Assembly: GCA_036429605.1 (NCBI GenBank)
Contig: JAVFKD010000004.1
Coordinates: 3,162,001-3,226,000 of the forward strand
Reading direction: 5' to 3'
Origin: Cladobotryum mycophilum
Lineage: Eukaryota; Ascomycota; Sordariomycetes; Hypocreales; Hypocreaceae
DNA length: 64,000 nt
This document shows, one piece after another, positions 34,371 to 46,914 of this stretch. Every line of letters begins with the position of its first letter. Position 1 is the stretch's first letter. Below the pieces are notes generated by a model that was not told the DNA's origin, made no database searches, and worked only from the letters and a program-made list of their open reading frames with translations. The position numbers were made by a program, and so were the translations under genes.

Positions 34371-34994
34371 ATCGACTGAAACTGATGCAAGGCTCTGTCA
34401 ACCTTCTTGTTCATCAAGCATTTGAAGGAGAATGATCTGAACTTACCTGTTGGGTCTGTGATGGGGGAAAAAAGAAGAGGTGAAGTTTTTTTTTTAAGCG
34501 GGGATGAAGGTTGTTATTTCGTGGATGGTGGATGATGGATAGGTGTAGGTGGTGAAAACTCATTCATAGTCATGTATTAATTTTTATTCGTAGCTTGGGC
34601 TTGTTTGATTGATGAGAGGGCGATATGCTGTGGCGCAACTATCCGGAAGAGTGTCGGATAAACCATTCTGCTCCCGCCTGCGCCACACATTGCTTGTAAC
34701 CTCCACGCAGTCTGCGGGACTCTGGTGCGTGCATCAACTCATCTGTTCGCAGCAGGCTCAGGCGTACGCACGCCTTAACTCATTACTAGGCAAAAGCTTC
34801 ATTGCCTACAGAGTTCATCATACATTAGGTTTTTTTTCATTAGGCTGCTGTTGTGAAACCTTTCTCGTCGAAGCCTACCTATCCACCATCTTTTCATATT
34901 CTCTGACATACATCATCTTCCCCACGACTGAGTACTCGATGAATGGTGGGGCTGGTTGAGAGCTTGAGATTCGTTAAAGAACACCAACATCAAC
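34371..34994. other. Divergent spacer between cold-shock copy 2 and SKI3
   Basis: About 620 bp. Probably promoters of both genes. A poly-T/A run lies near 34485-34495. Open frame 34609-34959 has no recognisable domain and I do not support it. Confidence 0.5.
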
Positions 34995-37900
34995 ATGTCA
35001 AGCTCCAAGGCGGTCTTAAAGGCCATCAATGATGCCATTCGCCAGCAAAAAATTGACGATGCTATCGAAAAGTCGCTAGAGTTTCTAAAAAAGGAGCCCA
35101 AGAATTACCAGGGGTATGTTAACGCACCCCCCACCCTAGAGGCTCTTGTCCTTTCATCTCAGTCTAACTTCATTACCCTCTCAGGCACATATTCCTGGCC
35201 TTTGCCCTCGACAAGAAGGGTAAACCCCAGGAGGCAGAGGTTGCATACCACGCTGCCACCAAACTACGCCCTCAGGATGCCCAGGCTTGGCAAGGGTTGA
35301 TCAAGTTGTATGAGAGACAGGGCACGGCGAAATTCTCAGAGTATAAGAATTCAGTCATCAATCTTGTGCAAATCTTCCACGAGGCCGAAGAGACGCACAA
35401 GTGCCGAGAGATTTCGGACAAATATGTCGACTTCGTCCGAGGTCATGGCGACGACTTGCAATACGCCGATGCTCTGTGGATTCGACTACCCGAGAGCCCC
35501 ATCTACTCCATCTTGGAAGGGCTCGTTCCAAAACCTTCCTACACCTACGAGACTATCGCACACATCATCGAGAAGTTCGAGAAAAGGCTTGTTAATACCC
35601 TAATAGGCGAGCGCCGAACAAGGCTTGGTGCCAAGCTCAGCGAAGTCACTGTTGAAGTGAAGCGGGAGGTCTATGACAAAAGCAAACTGGAACACCTTTA
35701 CCACCAGCTCGTAAACTGGACAAACGACGACGACGCAAGACGAACATATGAAGAAAAGCTTCTCCAATATTGCTATGACCGGCTGCTGGTCTTGCCACCA
35801 GGAGAGGCGAAAACCCTAGAGCAGGAGAAGGTTCTTGGTCTTGCAAACGACATGGTCATCATCAAGCATTCTTTCAAGCTTGCCTGGGATATTGCGATAA
35901 ACTGGCAGGACAAGAAAGACGTTCAAGAATGGGATGTTGAATTGCTAAGAAGCTACTGTACATTCTTCCCCGAAAGTGATCTGTACAAGGTCGCCACCGG
36001 ATTCCTAACTAGTCCCTTCTCACCATTTCCCGCCCCCAAAGAGCCAGAGGACAACAAGGCTGAGGAAACCGAAATCTCCGAGGATAGTGATGAAGATGAT
36101 GGTGGTGTACCAACATTTGTCGTTCCTTTAACCGACGAAGATCGATTGGTCATGATAATGGAGGGAGTTAATGGTACTGATTCAACCTTTGCCTACAGGC
36201 TGGTGGGCCACTATCTTCTCCGCTCCGGGGATTATGAGACCATCGTGGAGCTGATGCGAAAGGCCCTCCCACTTCTTGCTAGGGAGCGACAAAAAACTGG
36301 ACTTGCGTTTAACAATACCCAGGACGCATACTCGCTGTGCCTTGCAACAGCACTGATTTACTATCAGACCCCTCGACATCATCAGGAAGCGAAATCTTTG
36401 TTTGACAAGGTGCTTGAACGGGATGTAACCTCAACTTCAGCCTTAATAGGCGTCGGGCTGATCTATGAGGAAGAGCAAGAGTACGACCAGGCCATCGACT
36501 TTCTGACCCGAGCATTAGCTCGAGATGAGACGAATCTTCGTGTGAAATCCGAGGCAGCCTGGGTTAGGGCCCTGATAGGCGACTGGGAAACGGCAAAGCA
36601 AGAGTTGCAAGCATGCTTGGAGTCCCTAGAAGAAGATCCTACTGCCAAGGAATTATTGGCAGACACTCAATACCGCATCGGATGCTGCATATGGAATCTG
36701 GATACAGGTCGACAGGCCAGGAAGCAGCGAAAAGGAGACTGTGCTTATGTATATTGGCTTAGCGCACTCAACAACAATCTCAACCACGCCCCGGCCTACA
36801 CAAGCCTCGGTATCTTCTATAGCGACTATGCCAAGGACAAGAAACGATCACGGAGGTGCTTCCAAAAGGCCTTGGAACTGTCTGCGTCTGAGGTGGATGC
36901 AGCAGAGCGTCTGGCTCGCTCATTTGCGGATGATGGAGACTGGGATCGCGTGGAGCTGGTAGCTCAACGTGTTGTCGACTCTGGGAAGGTAAAGCCTCCC
37001 CCTGGATCTAAGCGTAAAGGGATCAGCTGGCCATTTGCAGCCTTGGGTGTTGCCGAGTTGAACAAGCAGGACTTTCACAAAGCAATCGTGTCATTTCAGT
37101 CTGCCCTCCGAATTTCTCCTGAAGATTATCACTCTTGGGTAGGATTAGGAGAGAGCTACCACAGTTCTGGCCGATATATCGCGGCGACCAAGGCAATCTT
37201 GAATGCGAAGAAGCTGGAGGAGGAGGCCAAGATTGATGTCTCTGCAGACATTTGGTTCACCAATTACATGCTTGCTAATATCAAGCGCGAATTGGGAGAC
37301 TTTGATGAGGCTATTGCGCTCTACCAGGCGGTTTTGGAGACTCATGCCGAAGAGGAGGGTGTCATCTTAGCTCTCCTCCAGACAATGGTGGATAATGCTG
37401 TTACTAGTGTTGAAAAGGGACTGTTTGGAAAAGCTGTTCAGCTTGCCACTGACACAATCAACTTTGCTGCGACAAGGAGTGGTACGATCCTGGAATCTTT
37501 CAACCTATGGAAGAGCGTTGCCGAGGCCTGCTCCATTTTCTCGTCTGTTCAAAGCCGACTTGTAGATTTTCCTGCTACTTCTGTTAAATCACTGTTACAA
37601 AAATGTCCACAGGAGGCATTCGACATTCTCGCCACTGTTGACAAGGTTCTTACCGATATTGCGTATGGAACCAAGACTGTTGAAGAGCAAGCCGATATCC
37701 ATCTTGTCCGATGCCTTCAGGCTACGATTCTTTGCTACAAGCAAGCCATACACGCATCCATGAACGACGTTCATGCGCAAGCTGTGGCTTACTACAATCT
37801 TGGGTGGGCCGAATTTCGAGCACACAGCTGCCTTCCTTTTCAGCAGCGGAAAAAGCCAACAAATTATATCAAGGCGGCCGTGAGGTCGTTCAAACGAGCT

Positions 37901-39325
37901 ATTGAGCTAGAAGCAAATAACGCAGACTTTTGGAATGCCTTGGGAGTGGTAACAAGCGAGATTAACGCATCTATAGCACAGCATGCCTTTGTTAGAAGCT
38001 TGTATCTCAACGAACGCAGTCCAGTGGCATGGGCGAACCTTGGCACATTGGCGTTATTGTCTGGTGATATCAAACTGGCGAATGATGTATTCACAAGAGC
38101 TCAGTCTACGGATCCGGAATATGCGCATGCCTGGTTAGGCCAAGGGTTTGTGGCGCTTCTTCTTGGTGATGGAAAAGAAGCCAGGGGACTTTTTACTCAT
38201 GCAATGGAGATTTCCGAGTCATCATCACTGCCTGCTCGTCGGCACTACTCTGCCGCACTCTTCGACCATCTCCTGACGGCCCCACCAAACATGGGGGTAG
38301 CATCGCTGATTCAACCTCTATTCGCCGTGAACCAAGTGCAGGGATTACACCCCGACGATCTTGCCTTTGGTCACCTTTCCACTCTCTTCCAGGAGCGCAC
38401 TCGTGATGGCGCGCGTGCCGTGCAAACCCTGGAGAAGATCTGTGGCAAGATTGAGTCGGAGTACGAAAAGACCGAGTCGCCCGAGAGCCTTGCGAGATTT
38501 ACACTCGCTAGAACCGATCTGGCAAGAGCATATCTGGCCTCGAGATCTTACAAATACGCCGTCGACTGTGGAGAGATGGCTTTGGTGCTCAGCGGTGATG
38601 AAACCGAGAGCGAATTAACAGGGGAACAGCGCAAGAAAGCGAGACTCTCGGCACACTTGACGGTTGGCCTGGCGCAGTATTACCTCAAGAAGTACGACGA
38701 GGCGGAGAAATGCTTCGAGGCCGCCTTGGAAGAGTCTGATGGCAACCCCGATGCGACATGCCTATTAGCCCAGGTACTTTGGGCACAGGGAACAGAAGAT
38801 GCCAAGGATAAAGCTCGAGCGGCTCTCTTTGAAGTTATCGAGAAGCACCCGGATCACGTACAAAGCATCCTGCTGCTGGGTATCATTGCTCTCTTGGATC
38901 AGGACGAGGACAGCATCGAGGCGGTCGTGGAAGAACTCCAGGGGCTACGCACAAACGACAAGGTAACCGCGTCGGAGCAATCCCACATTGGCGAGGTACT
39001 CCGTGCCATCGCTGCCCTCGGAGAAGGCAAGACGGAGCAGGAAATGGTATCGCAGGTTCAGACGGATATCATGCTGTACCCTTATCAGCCTTACGGATGG
39101 TCATCCCTTGCGGAGACGGTGGGCGACGAGGGCGATTACCCAGCCCAGGTTGGCTTGAAAGTAGCAGCCAGGGCTATTCCGCCAAGGGGTGCGTTGGAAG
39201 CGCGAGATCTAGCCAGGGCGTATGCCAGCACGGGGAGAGTTGCGGATGCACAGACGGCGGCGTTTATGGCTCCTTGGGAGAAGGCTGGGTGGGGGTCGTT
39301 GGAGGTTGCCGTCGAGGGGATCTAA
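34995..39325 (+). CDS. ski3: Ski3-type TPR scaffold of the SKI complex
   Basis: Ski3 is the TPR scaffold of the Ski2-Ski3-Ski8 complex, which feeds mRNA to the cytoplasmic exosome for 3'-5' decay and for no-go/non-stop surveillance. One intron (35114-35184) joins two exons in phase, giving 1,419 residues, close to the yeast and fission-yeast proteins. The N-terminus (KAINDAIRQQKIDDAIEKSL) starts TPR 1. Many TPR-like helical pairs follow, for example AEVAYHAATKLRPQDAQAW, KAIVSFQSALRISPEDYHSW and DEAEKCFEAALEESDG. An acidic insert lies at about residues 355-372. No frame problem appears over 4 kb. It converges with RMI1. Confidence 0.92.
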
Positions 39326-39586
39326 GGCGCTCCATGTATGGAATAAATGCTGGGAGAGATGGGAAAGCCATGCGCACCTTGTAATGACAAAGACATGAGC
39401 TACTTTATTGTAACTGTACGTAATATTATGTCTCTTTCCATGACTATATTTTAAGAAGGGGGGTTAAGTCTAGTTGATCCTTTCTTTCAAACAGCTACAT
39501 GTGCACCAAAGGGGGTATCAAGTATATATCTAAACGCCAAATCCTCATCTATGCCCCTCCACGGTAATTACTTTCCCACCCCATCT

Positions 39587-40325
39587 TCACAGCGGTCTAT
39601 CCGCACCAACAGACTCCCTAAGCCGCTCCAACCTCCCCTCCGTCCAAGACTCATGCCACACATCCACCTTGCCGCCCAGCAGCACGCAGCTCTCTGGCGA
39701 GAGCAGCACCGTGCCCCTCGTCACCACGGTGCCAGCCCTGAGGACCATCTTCTCCCCTATCAGGGTCTTGCCGATGCTGATGCGGGGTATGCGCCTGAGC
39801 TCGACGGCGTAGATGCGTTTACCCTGGCGGTCTTGGAGGACGAGCCTGTGGGTGGCGTTGAGGCCTGCCGAGGGCGTGGTCGTGGCCGTGCTCCTCTGCG
39901 TGGTTTGTGTCTGTGTCTGGGAGTGGTCCCCGTTTTCGTCGTCTTCTGCCGTGACCCTGATGACCTGCCGTCCGCGCGTGCGCTCCCCCTCTCAATGGCC
40001 TCTAGCTCCTCGATCTGCTCCCACCGACTGAGCGACAGGTTCTCCACGTCTAGGACCTGGACGTGCACGTCCCGCGGCAGCTTCACCTCTTTAACGGCGG
40101 GGTTATCGATGCCCGGGGGTAATGCGGGGAGAGAAGGGTCTATTATGCTGCTACCGCCACCGCTGGTGAGGTCGCACGCCAAGAGCCGGGCTTTGGCTGT
40201 CGCGAGGAGGGAGTGGATTGGTGGAGGGGGCTGCGCGCCGTGGTGAGTTGCGTGAGGAATGTGGGAGAGGGCGTGGGTAGCGATTGGGCGATGATGGCGG
40301 CTCGGAGTTGGGAGGGGAGGTCCAT
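39587..40325 (-). CDS. rmi1: RMI1 (RecQ-mediated genome instability 1), two homopolymer frame breaks
   Basis: RMI1 is the OB-fold partner of topoisomerase III in the RecQ-Top3-Rmi1 dissolvasome, which resolves double Holliday junctions. The reading starts MDLPSQLRAAI and contains the RMI1 N-terminal hallmarks: a three-helix bundle, then DVENLSLSRWEQIEELEAIERG and an OB-like C-terminal half ending in YAVELRRIPRISIGKTLIG and KVDVWHESW. The frame breaks at a G5 run, 40226-40230, and a C5 run, 39985-39989 (+ strand). One added base in each gives a continuous protein of 246 residues with the stop at 39587-39589. Length fits yeast Rmi1 (about 240). An upstream in-frame Met would add 28 residues but lies outside the conserved start. 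Divergent from VPS51. Confidence 0.86.
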
Positions 40326-40779
40326 GGGGGTGTTGTTGGGCCGTTTGGAGTACGGGAGTTTCTGCTGAATGGAGAGGTTTCGTGTGCATAGAAGGCGAAG
40401 GCTGTGCATGACTCTGGGTTCTCTACTACTACTACTACTACTACTACCCTATCAAAAGTGGAAGAATTTCGATACTCTAGCAGCAGCAGTCTCCAGTCGC
40501 CAAGGCATTTGTCGTGTGCTGAAAAGCTAATGACGTAGAGGCCTGAACCGGCCCGCTAATGGCACTAAATTTAGTGCTTTCGGCAGCTACCTATTTTATC
40601 GATAAGCATCCATTCAACTTGTCTCACCCTGGGGGCATTGAATTACATGGAATAGTAGCAACATATCCTCATGTAAACGCCGCCCTCAAGTCTTTTGCAT
40701 CATCACCCTTCAAAATCTTTCGAATTCAACCACCAACTCTGCGACGACCTCCCCTCTCCCCCGCCCCTCCAACCCCGCC
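40326..40779. promoter_or_regulatory. Divergent promoter region of RMI1 and VPS51
   Basis: A 454-bp spacer between two head-to-head genes. It holds a CTA trinucleotide run at about 40424-40446 and a TGACGT (CRE-like half) near 40531. Both observations are direct; a regulatory role is only inferred from position. Confidence 0.45.
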
Positions 40780-41779
40780 ATGTCTACAATAGCCTCCCCC
40801 GCGAACCATCCACTCCCCTCCGCCGCATCCCCTCCGGCACGCCTACGTCTTCCACCCGCCCATCCCTCGATGTTAACCGCTCCAACGTAGCATCCCCCGT
40901 CCTCGGCTCAAGCCAATTCCCAGCCGGCGGCGCAGGAGCAACGGCAGCAACAGGCCCAGCAACAAATAAACGTTCCAACCGCGTCGCCCTCCGCGAATAC
41001 TACAACCTCCGAGCCAACGCCCCGCGCATCGAGATCCTAGACTCCGAGGTGCCCACCAGCGAGCTCGACGCGCAAAACTTTAGTGCTGGGGAGTACGTCG
41101 CCAAGCTCGTTGCCGAGAGCACGCTGCAGGACCTGCTGCGGCTGTACACAAAGGTGCTGGGGGAGGTGCGGGCCCTGGACGCGGAGAAGAAGGCGCTGGT
41201 GTACGATAACTATAGCAAGCTCATTGCTGCGACGGAGACGATTAGAAAGGTGCGTGTTTCTCATGGCAGACGCAGAGATGGATATATAGATGGATCAAAA
41301 AACGGAGAGACAGAGACAGAGGGAAAGAGAAAAGACAAGAGCACAGTAAAAGCTAACATGCAAAACCCTAGATGCGAGCCAACATGGACCCCCTAAACCC
41401 CATGGCCTCGACCCTCGACCCAGCCATTACCCAAATCTACAGCCAAGCATCAGCCATACGAGAATCCCTCCGCGAATCCATACCCCCTCCAGACTCGGAC
41501 GAGGCCCAGCAACGGGAAGAACAGCAAAGGCGGCAGAGGACGCGGGAGCTCGCGATTGAAGTACTGGCCACACCGGAACGACTGAGGGCCCTCGTCAAGG
41601 AAGGGAAGATGAACGAGGCGAGACGACAGTGGGAGATGCCGAGGCGGCTATTGGAAGTATGGAAGCAAAAGGGCGTGGGCGGGGATGATGTCCAGACATG
41701 CATTGATGAAGGGGACGCAGCTGTTGGGCGTATCCAAAACGCATCGCCGGTGGAGAGAACATCCAGAGACGAGCGGTGA
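40780..41779 (+). CDS. vps51: Vps51 subunit of the GARP tethering complex (one homopolymer frame break)
   Basis: Vps51 joins Vps52-54 in GARP, which tethers endosome-derived vesicles at the trans-Golgi. The ATG at 40780 begins MSTIASP; a C5 run (40796-40800) one base short breaks the frame six codons later. With the added base, exon 1 to 41249 and exon 2 from 41372 (122-bp intron) give 292 residues. The conserved Vps51 block follows a Ser/Pro-rich N-terminus: REYYNL, then ALDAEKKALVYDNYSKLIAATETI near residue 135. A coiled-coil-like second half follows (QREEQQRRQRTRELAIEV). The protein is short, as in ascomycete Vps51. It converges with the NIF3-like gene, 86 bp apart. Confidence 0.86.
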
Positions 41780-41865
41780 TGCCTTTTCTTCTTCTTCTTC
41801 TTCTTTTATAGTTTGATATATATATACCCAAGTCTAGACAAAAACCCACGTCAGGCTCGCCTGCA

Positions 41866-43200
41866 TTACTCTTCTTCCAAAGTCCTGACATCTATAATCT
41901 TGAAGGGATCTTGATCATACTCGCTAACTATCACTTCCGCCTCGGGAACACTCTCTCGCAACAGATTCTCCAGTCTTGGTCGTAGGACCTCCCGCAGATA
42001 TGCTCTCTCCGAGTTGCTGTGAAACACTTGGACTAATGTCTTGCCCTGCTGGATGGCTCTGAGGGCCGAGTGGTGACTCGTCTCGCCCATGACGAGCAAG
42101 TCCACGTCGGCCGACTTGAGGACATCATAGCCGCTACCCGCGCAAACGCCAAAACTACGAATGGTGGTCTTCTTGATATCAGCTCCGATCGGGGAGGCAA
42201 CTATGACGTGCCTCAAGCCACCGAGCTTAACCGCCAAACGCTTAATAATCTCGGCCAGGGACACGCCGTTGCTGCCTTCAAAGTGGCCAATGGCGCCGTA
42301 ACCAGCTGGAGAGTGAGATTCGGGCGCGGTGGTGCACGGGATGGCAACGGATCGGACGCTCCGGTGCGGACCAGAGACGATGTCAGCAAGCCAGGTGTTC
42401 AATCCCTCTGGGGCGGCATCCACGGCCGTGTGGGGGGAATAGACTGCGATGCCGGCTTTGGCGAGGTACAAGAGGGTAGCTTGCTGAGGGTCATCGTTGG
42501 TGATGGACTTGAGACCCGAGAAGATGAAGGGGTCTTTGGTATATAAAAGCTTTTTGTCAGTGCATGACTTTTTGTTTGTAGACGACCCATGTTTGAACAA
42601 GGGGGCTTACGGTAGCTGACAATGACACTGGCTTCTTGGCCGATGGCATCCACGGCTACCTGAAAGGTGAGATCATTGGTGACCAAGACGACGTTCTTTC
42701 GCTTGGCAGCGTCGGCTTCAGAGTTGCCAATCAGCAATCCGACATTGTCCCACTTTCTATCAGCCAATTCCTCGGGGTATCTTGGGGACTCCCATAGGTA
42801 GTCAGCAAACCGACATCGATACCAAAGCCATCAAGGTGCATGTAATACTAATAATAACTAATAGTAATACCTTGGGTAGTAAATTTACTCACAGGGTCCT
42901 CATGGAGTCGACAACAAGCTGGGTAAACTTTGACTTTTCCACCTGCCAGGCGCCCCAGGCTCCCACGCCGTCGGACATTTCAGATGACATTTTGTGCTGG
43001 GCTTTGAAAGGAGAAGTTGAGAATTGTCTCTGGGGGACGATCAATGGCCCAGTAACGGTTCTACTGTGGCGGGACGTTGTAGCTGCTGAGATGGCGAGAG
43101 GTGAACGAGTAAAAGTAGTGCTGCTGGTGGTGCTGGTGCTGGTGCTGGTGGTGAGTTTCGTCAATGAGGCGCTTCTAAAGTACCCAATAGAAGATTTCAT
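41866..43200 (-). CDS. NIF3/DUF34 family protein with a likely mitochondrial presequence
   Basis: NIF3-like proteins are conserved metal-binding proteins (annotated GTP cyclohydrolase I type 2-like) of uncertain chemistry. Three exons, 43200-42893, 42780-42611 and 42533-41866, keep phase. Family features: WDNVGLLIG at the N-terminal metal site, SYHPFIFSGLKSI across the second intron, YSPHTAVDAAPEGLN, and the C-terminal MGETSHHSAL / HSNSER segment with metal-ligand residues. The first about 70 residues are rich in Ser, Thr and Arg without acidic residues and contain RQFSTSPF, a classical matrix-cleavage-like motif. This supports mitochondrial import. A second start at 42990 (MSSEMSDG) would give a cytosolic form. 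A CTG-type repeat at 43122-43152 encodes part of the Thr/Ser tract. Confidence 0.85.
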
Positions 43201-43606
43201 ATCAAAATCAAAAAGTAAAACCAAACTTCCATGTCAAGGGGAGCAGCAAAAACAAGAATAAAAATGAAATTGACATGTATAATGAAATAAAGAAGAAGAA
43301 GAAGAAGGAAAAATAAGAATTGTCCAATTTTTCATTTTTGTTTTACTCTCTCCAGCCCAGAAGCTCTAGCAAAGAAGGAGCTGGGCGGGCTGAAGCTTTC
43401 CCCAGGTTCAGTTCACCTCCCCTCCAAAAAAAAATGAGCTCATACCGTGCCAACAGTATCACACCCACTGTCCATCTTCGACCCCCCAACGATACTTGGA
43501 TATCTAATCAATCGGATCAAATCATTCCTTCTCTCCAACCCTTTTTTTTTATCCTCTCCCTCAAATTTTGCACGTGCTCAAGGCTGTTCTTCAAATAATC
43601 GTAATA
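43201..43606. promoter_or_regulatory. Divergent promoter region of NIF3-like gene and BolA gene
   Basis: A 406-bp spacer. An AAG trinucleotide run lies at about 43290-43306 and polypyrimidine tracts at 43530-43562, next to the BolA start. Nothing else is visible. Confidence 0.45.
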
Positions 43607-44058
43607 ATGGATCAAATAACAGACGCAAGTCTGCGCAGCACAATTACCGAGCGCCTCGAGGCGACTCACGTCCAAGTCACAGACATGTCTGGTACGTTCT
43701 ACCCCCATTGTCTGCCCCGCGATTTATTATTATATCATCACCAAGAACTACTACCCCTCCATAAACTTTCTTCCATCCCTTTCAACCAACTAACACGGCC
43801 AACCCGACCCCCGTTCAAACAGGCGGCTGCGGACAAGCCTTCACAACCCTCATCGTCTCCTCCAAATTCCAGGGCCTCAGCTCGCTCAAACGACACCGTC
43901 TCGTCAACGCCGCCCTCAAAGAGGAAATCGCCGCCATACACGCCTGGACGGCAAAGTGCCAGACACCAGCTGAGTTTGAGCGCGACAGGGGCACGGCGGC
44001 GGCGGCTCCGTCGTTGGACGGCACGGTGGGAGGGCAGGTCGAGGGAACGACGCAGTGA
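43607..44058 (+). CDS. fra2: BolA-family protein (Fra2/Bol2 type)
   Basis: BolA/Fra2 pairs with monothiol glutaredoxins to bind a [2Fe-2S] cluster and report iron status in the cytosol/nucleus. Two exons, 43607-43691 and 43823-44058, join at GG-C in phase and give 106 residues. The BolA fold is clear: LRSTITERLEATHVQVTDMS, then GGCGQAFTTLIVSSKF and SLKRHRLVNAALKEEIA with the invariant RHR-x-V motif. The Cys within GGCG is the usual cluster-ligand candidate. The C-terminus adds a low-complexity Ala/Gly/Thr tail of about 25 residues that yeast Fra2 lacks. Divergent from the NIF3-like gene; convergent with the AP-1 gene. Confidence 0.9.
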
Positions 44059-44405
44059 TTTGAAGAAGAAGAAGAGGAGGAGGAGGTAGTGGCCCCTTTG
44101 GGAGGGGATTGATGATACCATGAGCTTCAAGGAGCCAGCATCTAGCGAGGTGGATAAAAAAGAAGCAAGCAGAGAGAGACCCCGACATGGCAGAACGAAA
44201 TGCGACAACAGCTCCGAGGGGAATACTAGACGACCACATATCCGAGTACGAAACTCAAAAACGATTTTACATTAGACATGATATATATCTTTCATCACTA
44301 TACCCTCATCTTGAACTATTTCCTAACATGCTGCCTACTCCTTAATCTCGACCCAAGTGAAGCACACAACTTTTTAACCTTTCCAGAGGCCTGTCCCACA
44401 CACAT
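44059..44405. other. Convergent spacer
   Basis: Lies between BolA and AP-1 beta 3' ends. A purine-rich GAAGAAG/GAGGAGG run directly follows the BolA stop. No gene is visible. Confidence 0.5.
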
Positions 44406-46914
44406 CTAGAAAAGACCCAAAAGATCATCGCTGTCCTTGTTTGCCGCCTGCGAGCTGCCGCCAGCATTATGTAGCTGCATCGCTGCAGGCAACGGCTGGC
44501 TGTTTGCTGCAAAATTCAGTCCCTCAAACCCATTCATTAAGTCGTTCATTCCACCAGAAGCCCCGGGTGCCGCAGCACTGCTAGCCGGAGCCGGCGCGTC
44601 AAACATGCTCATCATATCTGCCATGCCTCCAGAAGCCGGGCTGGCCACTCGGTCAGGGGTACCAGCTGCGCTTGCTTGCTCATGCGACGCTGGTGCGGCG
44701 CCATCAAAGTCGATATCAAGGAGGTTTTCGATGTTGTTCTGTGCAGCTGCGCCACCGCTGCCGTTTGCGGCCGCGACTGATGCAGCAATTGGGTTTTCGG
44801 CGGCATTTTGCTTCTGCTCCTGAATAGCAGCGCGCTGGATTTCGTCCGCGCCGAATCGGCCCTTGCCAACGAAAGCCTCCGGGGGCTTGTGGTAAACCGA
44901 TGCAAGAGTTGATAGCTCTGATAGTAGCTGCTCTAGCAACGCCGATGGTAGACTTGTCATGGTCGTTGAAATGGTTGGCTTCTGTGACAACACAATGCTC
45001 TGCGGTGGATTATTAGCTAGACAATCATTTCATTCACCTCGAGTCCGCTTACCTTGGCAACTTCCAAATCTCCCGAAAGCAGTCGCCAGTAAACGTATGC
45101 CCTGTCACGAATATCGGGGTTGTCATTTTCTGCTGTTGCTTGTTGTAAAACTTTTTGAACCAGACCCTGAGCAGTGCTGGGCTTCTTCAAGAACAATTTG
45201 ACGACTGCCGTCAAAATTTGCAGTTGAGTCTAAACGCTCGTCAGTCATGATCAAACCACCAAATTTATGAAATCCAAAACGTACCTGTGTGAATTCTTCA
45301 AGGAATGTGTCTACAAACCCCTCGAGAATCTCATCCGCATTGCTAATCTTCTCCGCATACTCTCCAACAATCCAAATGAGAGACCCGCGGGCATCTGGCT
45401 CATCCAATTCATCGATATAGTTGCAAAGAGAGGGAATAACACCTTCGTAACCAGGGTATTTCCGCAGGATATCCTTGATGACGACGACAACTTCCTGCAC
45501 AACGTAGTTGACCTTTGTTGCAATGAGATCTTCCAAGGCCTGCACGCACTTGGCGCTAGCATCTTCAATCTTGATGGCAACCTGGCCGATGGCCTTGATT
45601 GCCCTGCGCACAAAGTCCATATCGACCTCCAGCGCATATTCTTTCAGTTCAGAAAGAAGCTGCTCATAGTTCTTTTCGTTTGCTATCCTCACCATAATTT
45701 CAAGCTTTTGGAGCTTGACATAGGGCGGATCATTATATTTGCAGAAAAACACTCTGAGCTCCTTGCTCAGAATGTCCGGCTTGGCCTGGAGCAGAAGATC
45801 GATATTTCTCAAGGCAACATACTGCACCTCGGGGGCAGATGCGACCAGGGTCACTGTTTCGGGTTCAGAATTAGCTGCTAGTTGGAAATTTGCAGGCATT
45901 CCGCAATAACGTACCTAGAGGGGGGCCATCTTCTTGAGATATGACCTCACAAGCTCCGGGCCAATCGATTTCATGTGGATAAAGACCACCTTTACAGCAG
46001 CCAGGACAACACTAGGGTTGACGTGCTGGAACTGCGGAATGACCCTCTCGCAGATATGCTCCGACTCCTTGACGTCCGAAGCATTATAGTCGGCCAAAAC
46101 AGTCAAGATGGTGATTCTACCCCACTCGGTGCACTCGTTCATCGCCATGAGTAGTTTCTTTAGGACCGCAGGAGTGACTGCGAGCGCGCCCGTCTCGGGT
46201 GCCGTTTCGGTAATCTCAGCAAGGGCTTGTACCGAGTTGGCGACCACCATGGGGTTAGGATCGCCAATCAATTCCTGGAGCGTCTCCAAGAAGCCGTTTT
46301 CTATACACATGGTAGGGTTGAGGTCGAAGAGCTTGGCCACACAGATGGCGGCCGTTTTGCGGACATAGGGCGATTCGTCTCTCAGCGTCTTTCTCAACGG
46401 CTCCTCCATGTAGTCCACCATCTTGTCCACTCTGATGCAGCCCATTGTACGGATGGCGAGTGCTCGTATAAGCGGGTTCGGATCTTCTGAATCTTGTACG
46501 AATGTATTAACGGCGAGGATGCACAGGTCTGGGTGTGTCTTGGCGTAATTCCTGTCCAGAAGGTGGTTAGCATGGGTGTAGTCCCTAGATGCGGCATTCT
46601 CAAGTAACCAGCCTTGTAGAATCCAAACATGGTTTTTTTCTTTTTTCTTTTTCTATAAAACCCAAGGGTAGAATAAAAACCTACATCAGATACAAATAGA
46701 CCAGCTTCTTCTGATCGAGGTCACTGGTCGCAATGTTCTTCAAAACATCTGGGAACAAGGCAGACACATCCTTGCCCAGCGTCATGGCCATGATGGTCTT
46801 CTGAATCGACTCCTTTCGTTCGTACGCATATTGAGAGACCAGACCTGCCCGCAGCTCAAAGGTCTCGCCCTTCCGAGGCACGGCGAAAGCGCCCCGGATG
46901 CGATTCACCGCCAT
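44406..46914 (-). CDS. AP-1 clathrin adaptor beta subunit (one homopolymer frame break)
   Basis: Large beta-adaptin of AP-1, which sorts cargo at trans-Golgi/endosome membranes with clathrin. Five exons (46914-46685, 46551-45915, 45853-45285, 45229-45053, 44999-44406). A G6 run at 45920-45925 is one base short at the end of exon 2 and otherwise ends the frame at KKMAPL; with the base restored the product is 735 residues. HEAT-repeat trunk hallmarks: FELRAGLVSQYAYERKE, NYAKTHPDLCILAVNTF, RALAIRTMG, and YVALRNIDLLLQAKPDIL. The C-terminal 150 residues form a Gly/Ala/Ser-rich hinge, with LLDIDFDG resembling a clathrin box. There is no C-terminal ear domain, as is common in fungi. The AP-1 rather than AP-2 call rests on overall resemblance and size. 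Confidence 0.9.

Noticed and set aside
40559..41396. A start for VPS51 further upstream at 40695 (MHHHPSKSF)
   Set aside because: It exists only because of the one-base deficit at 40796-40800; the family-like start MSTIASP is at 40780 in the corrected frame.
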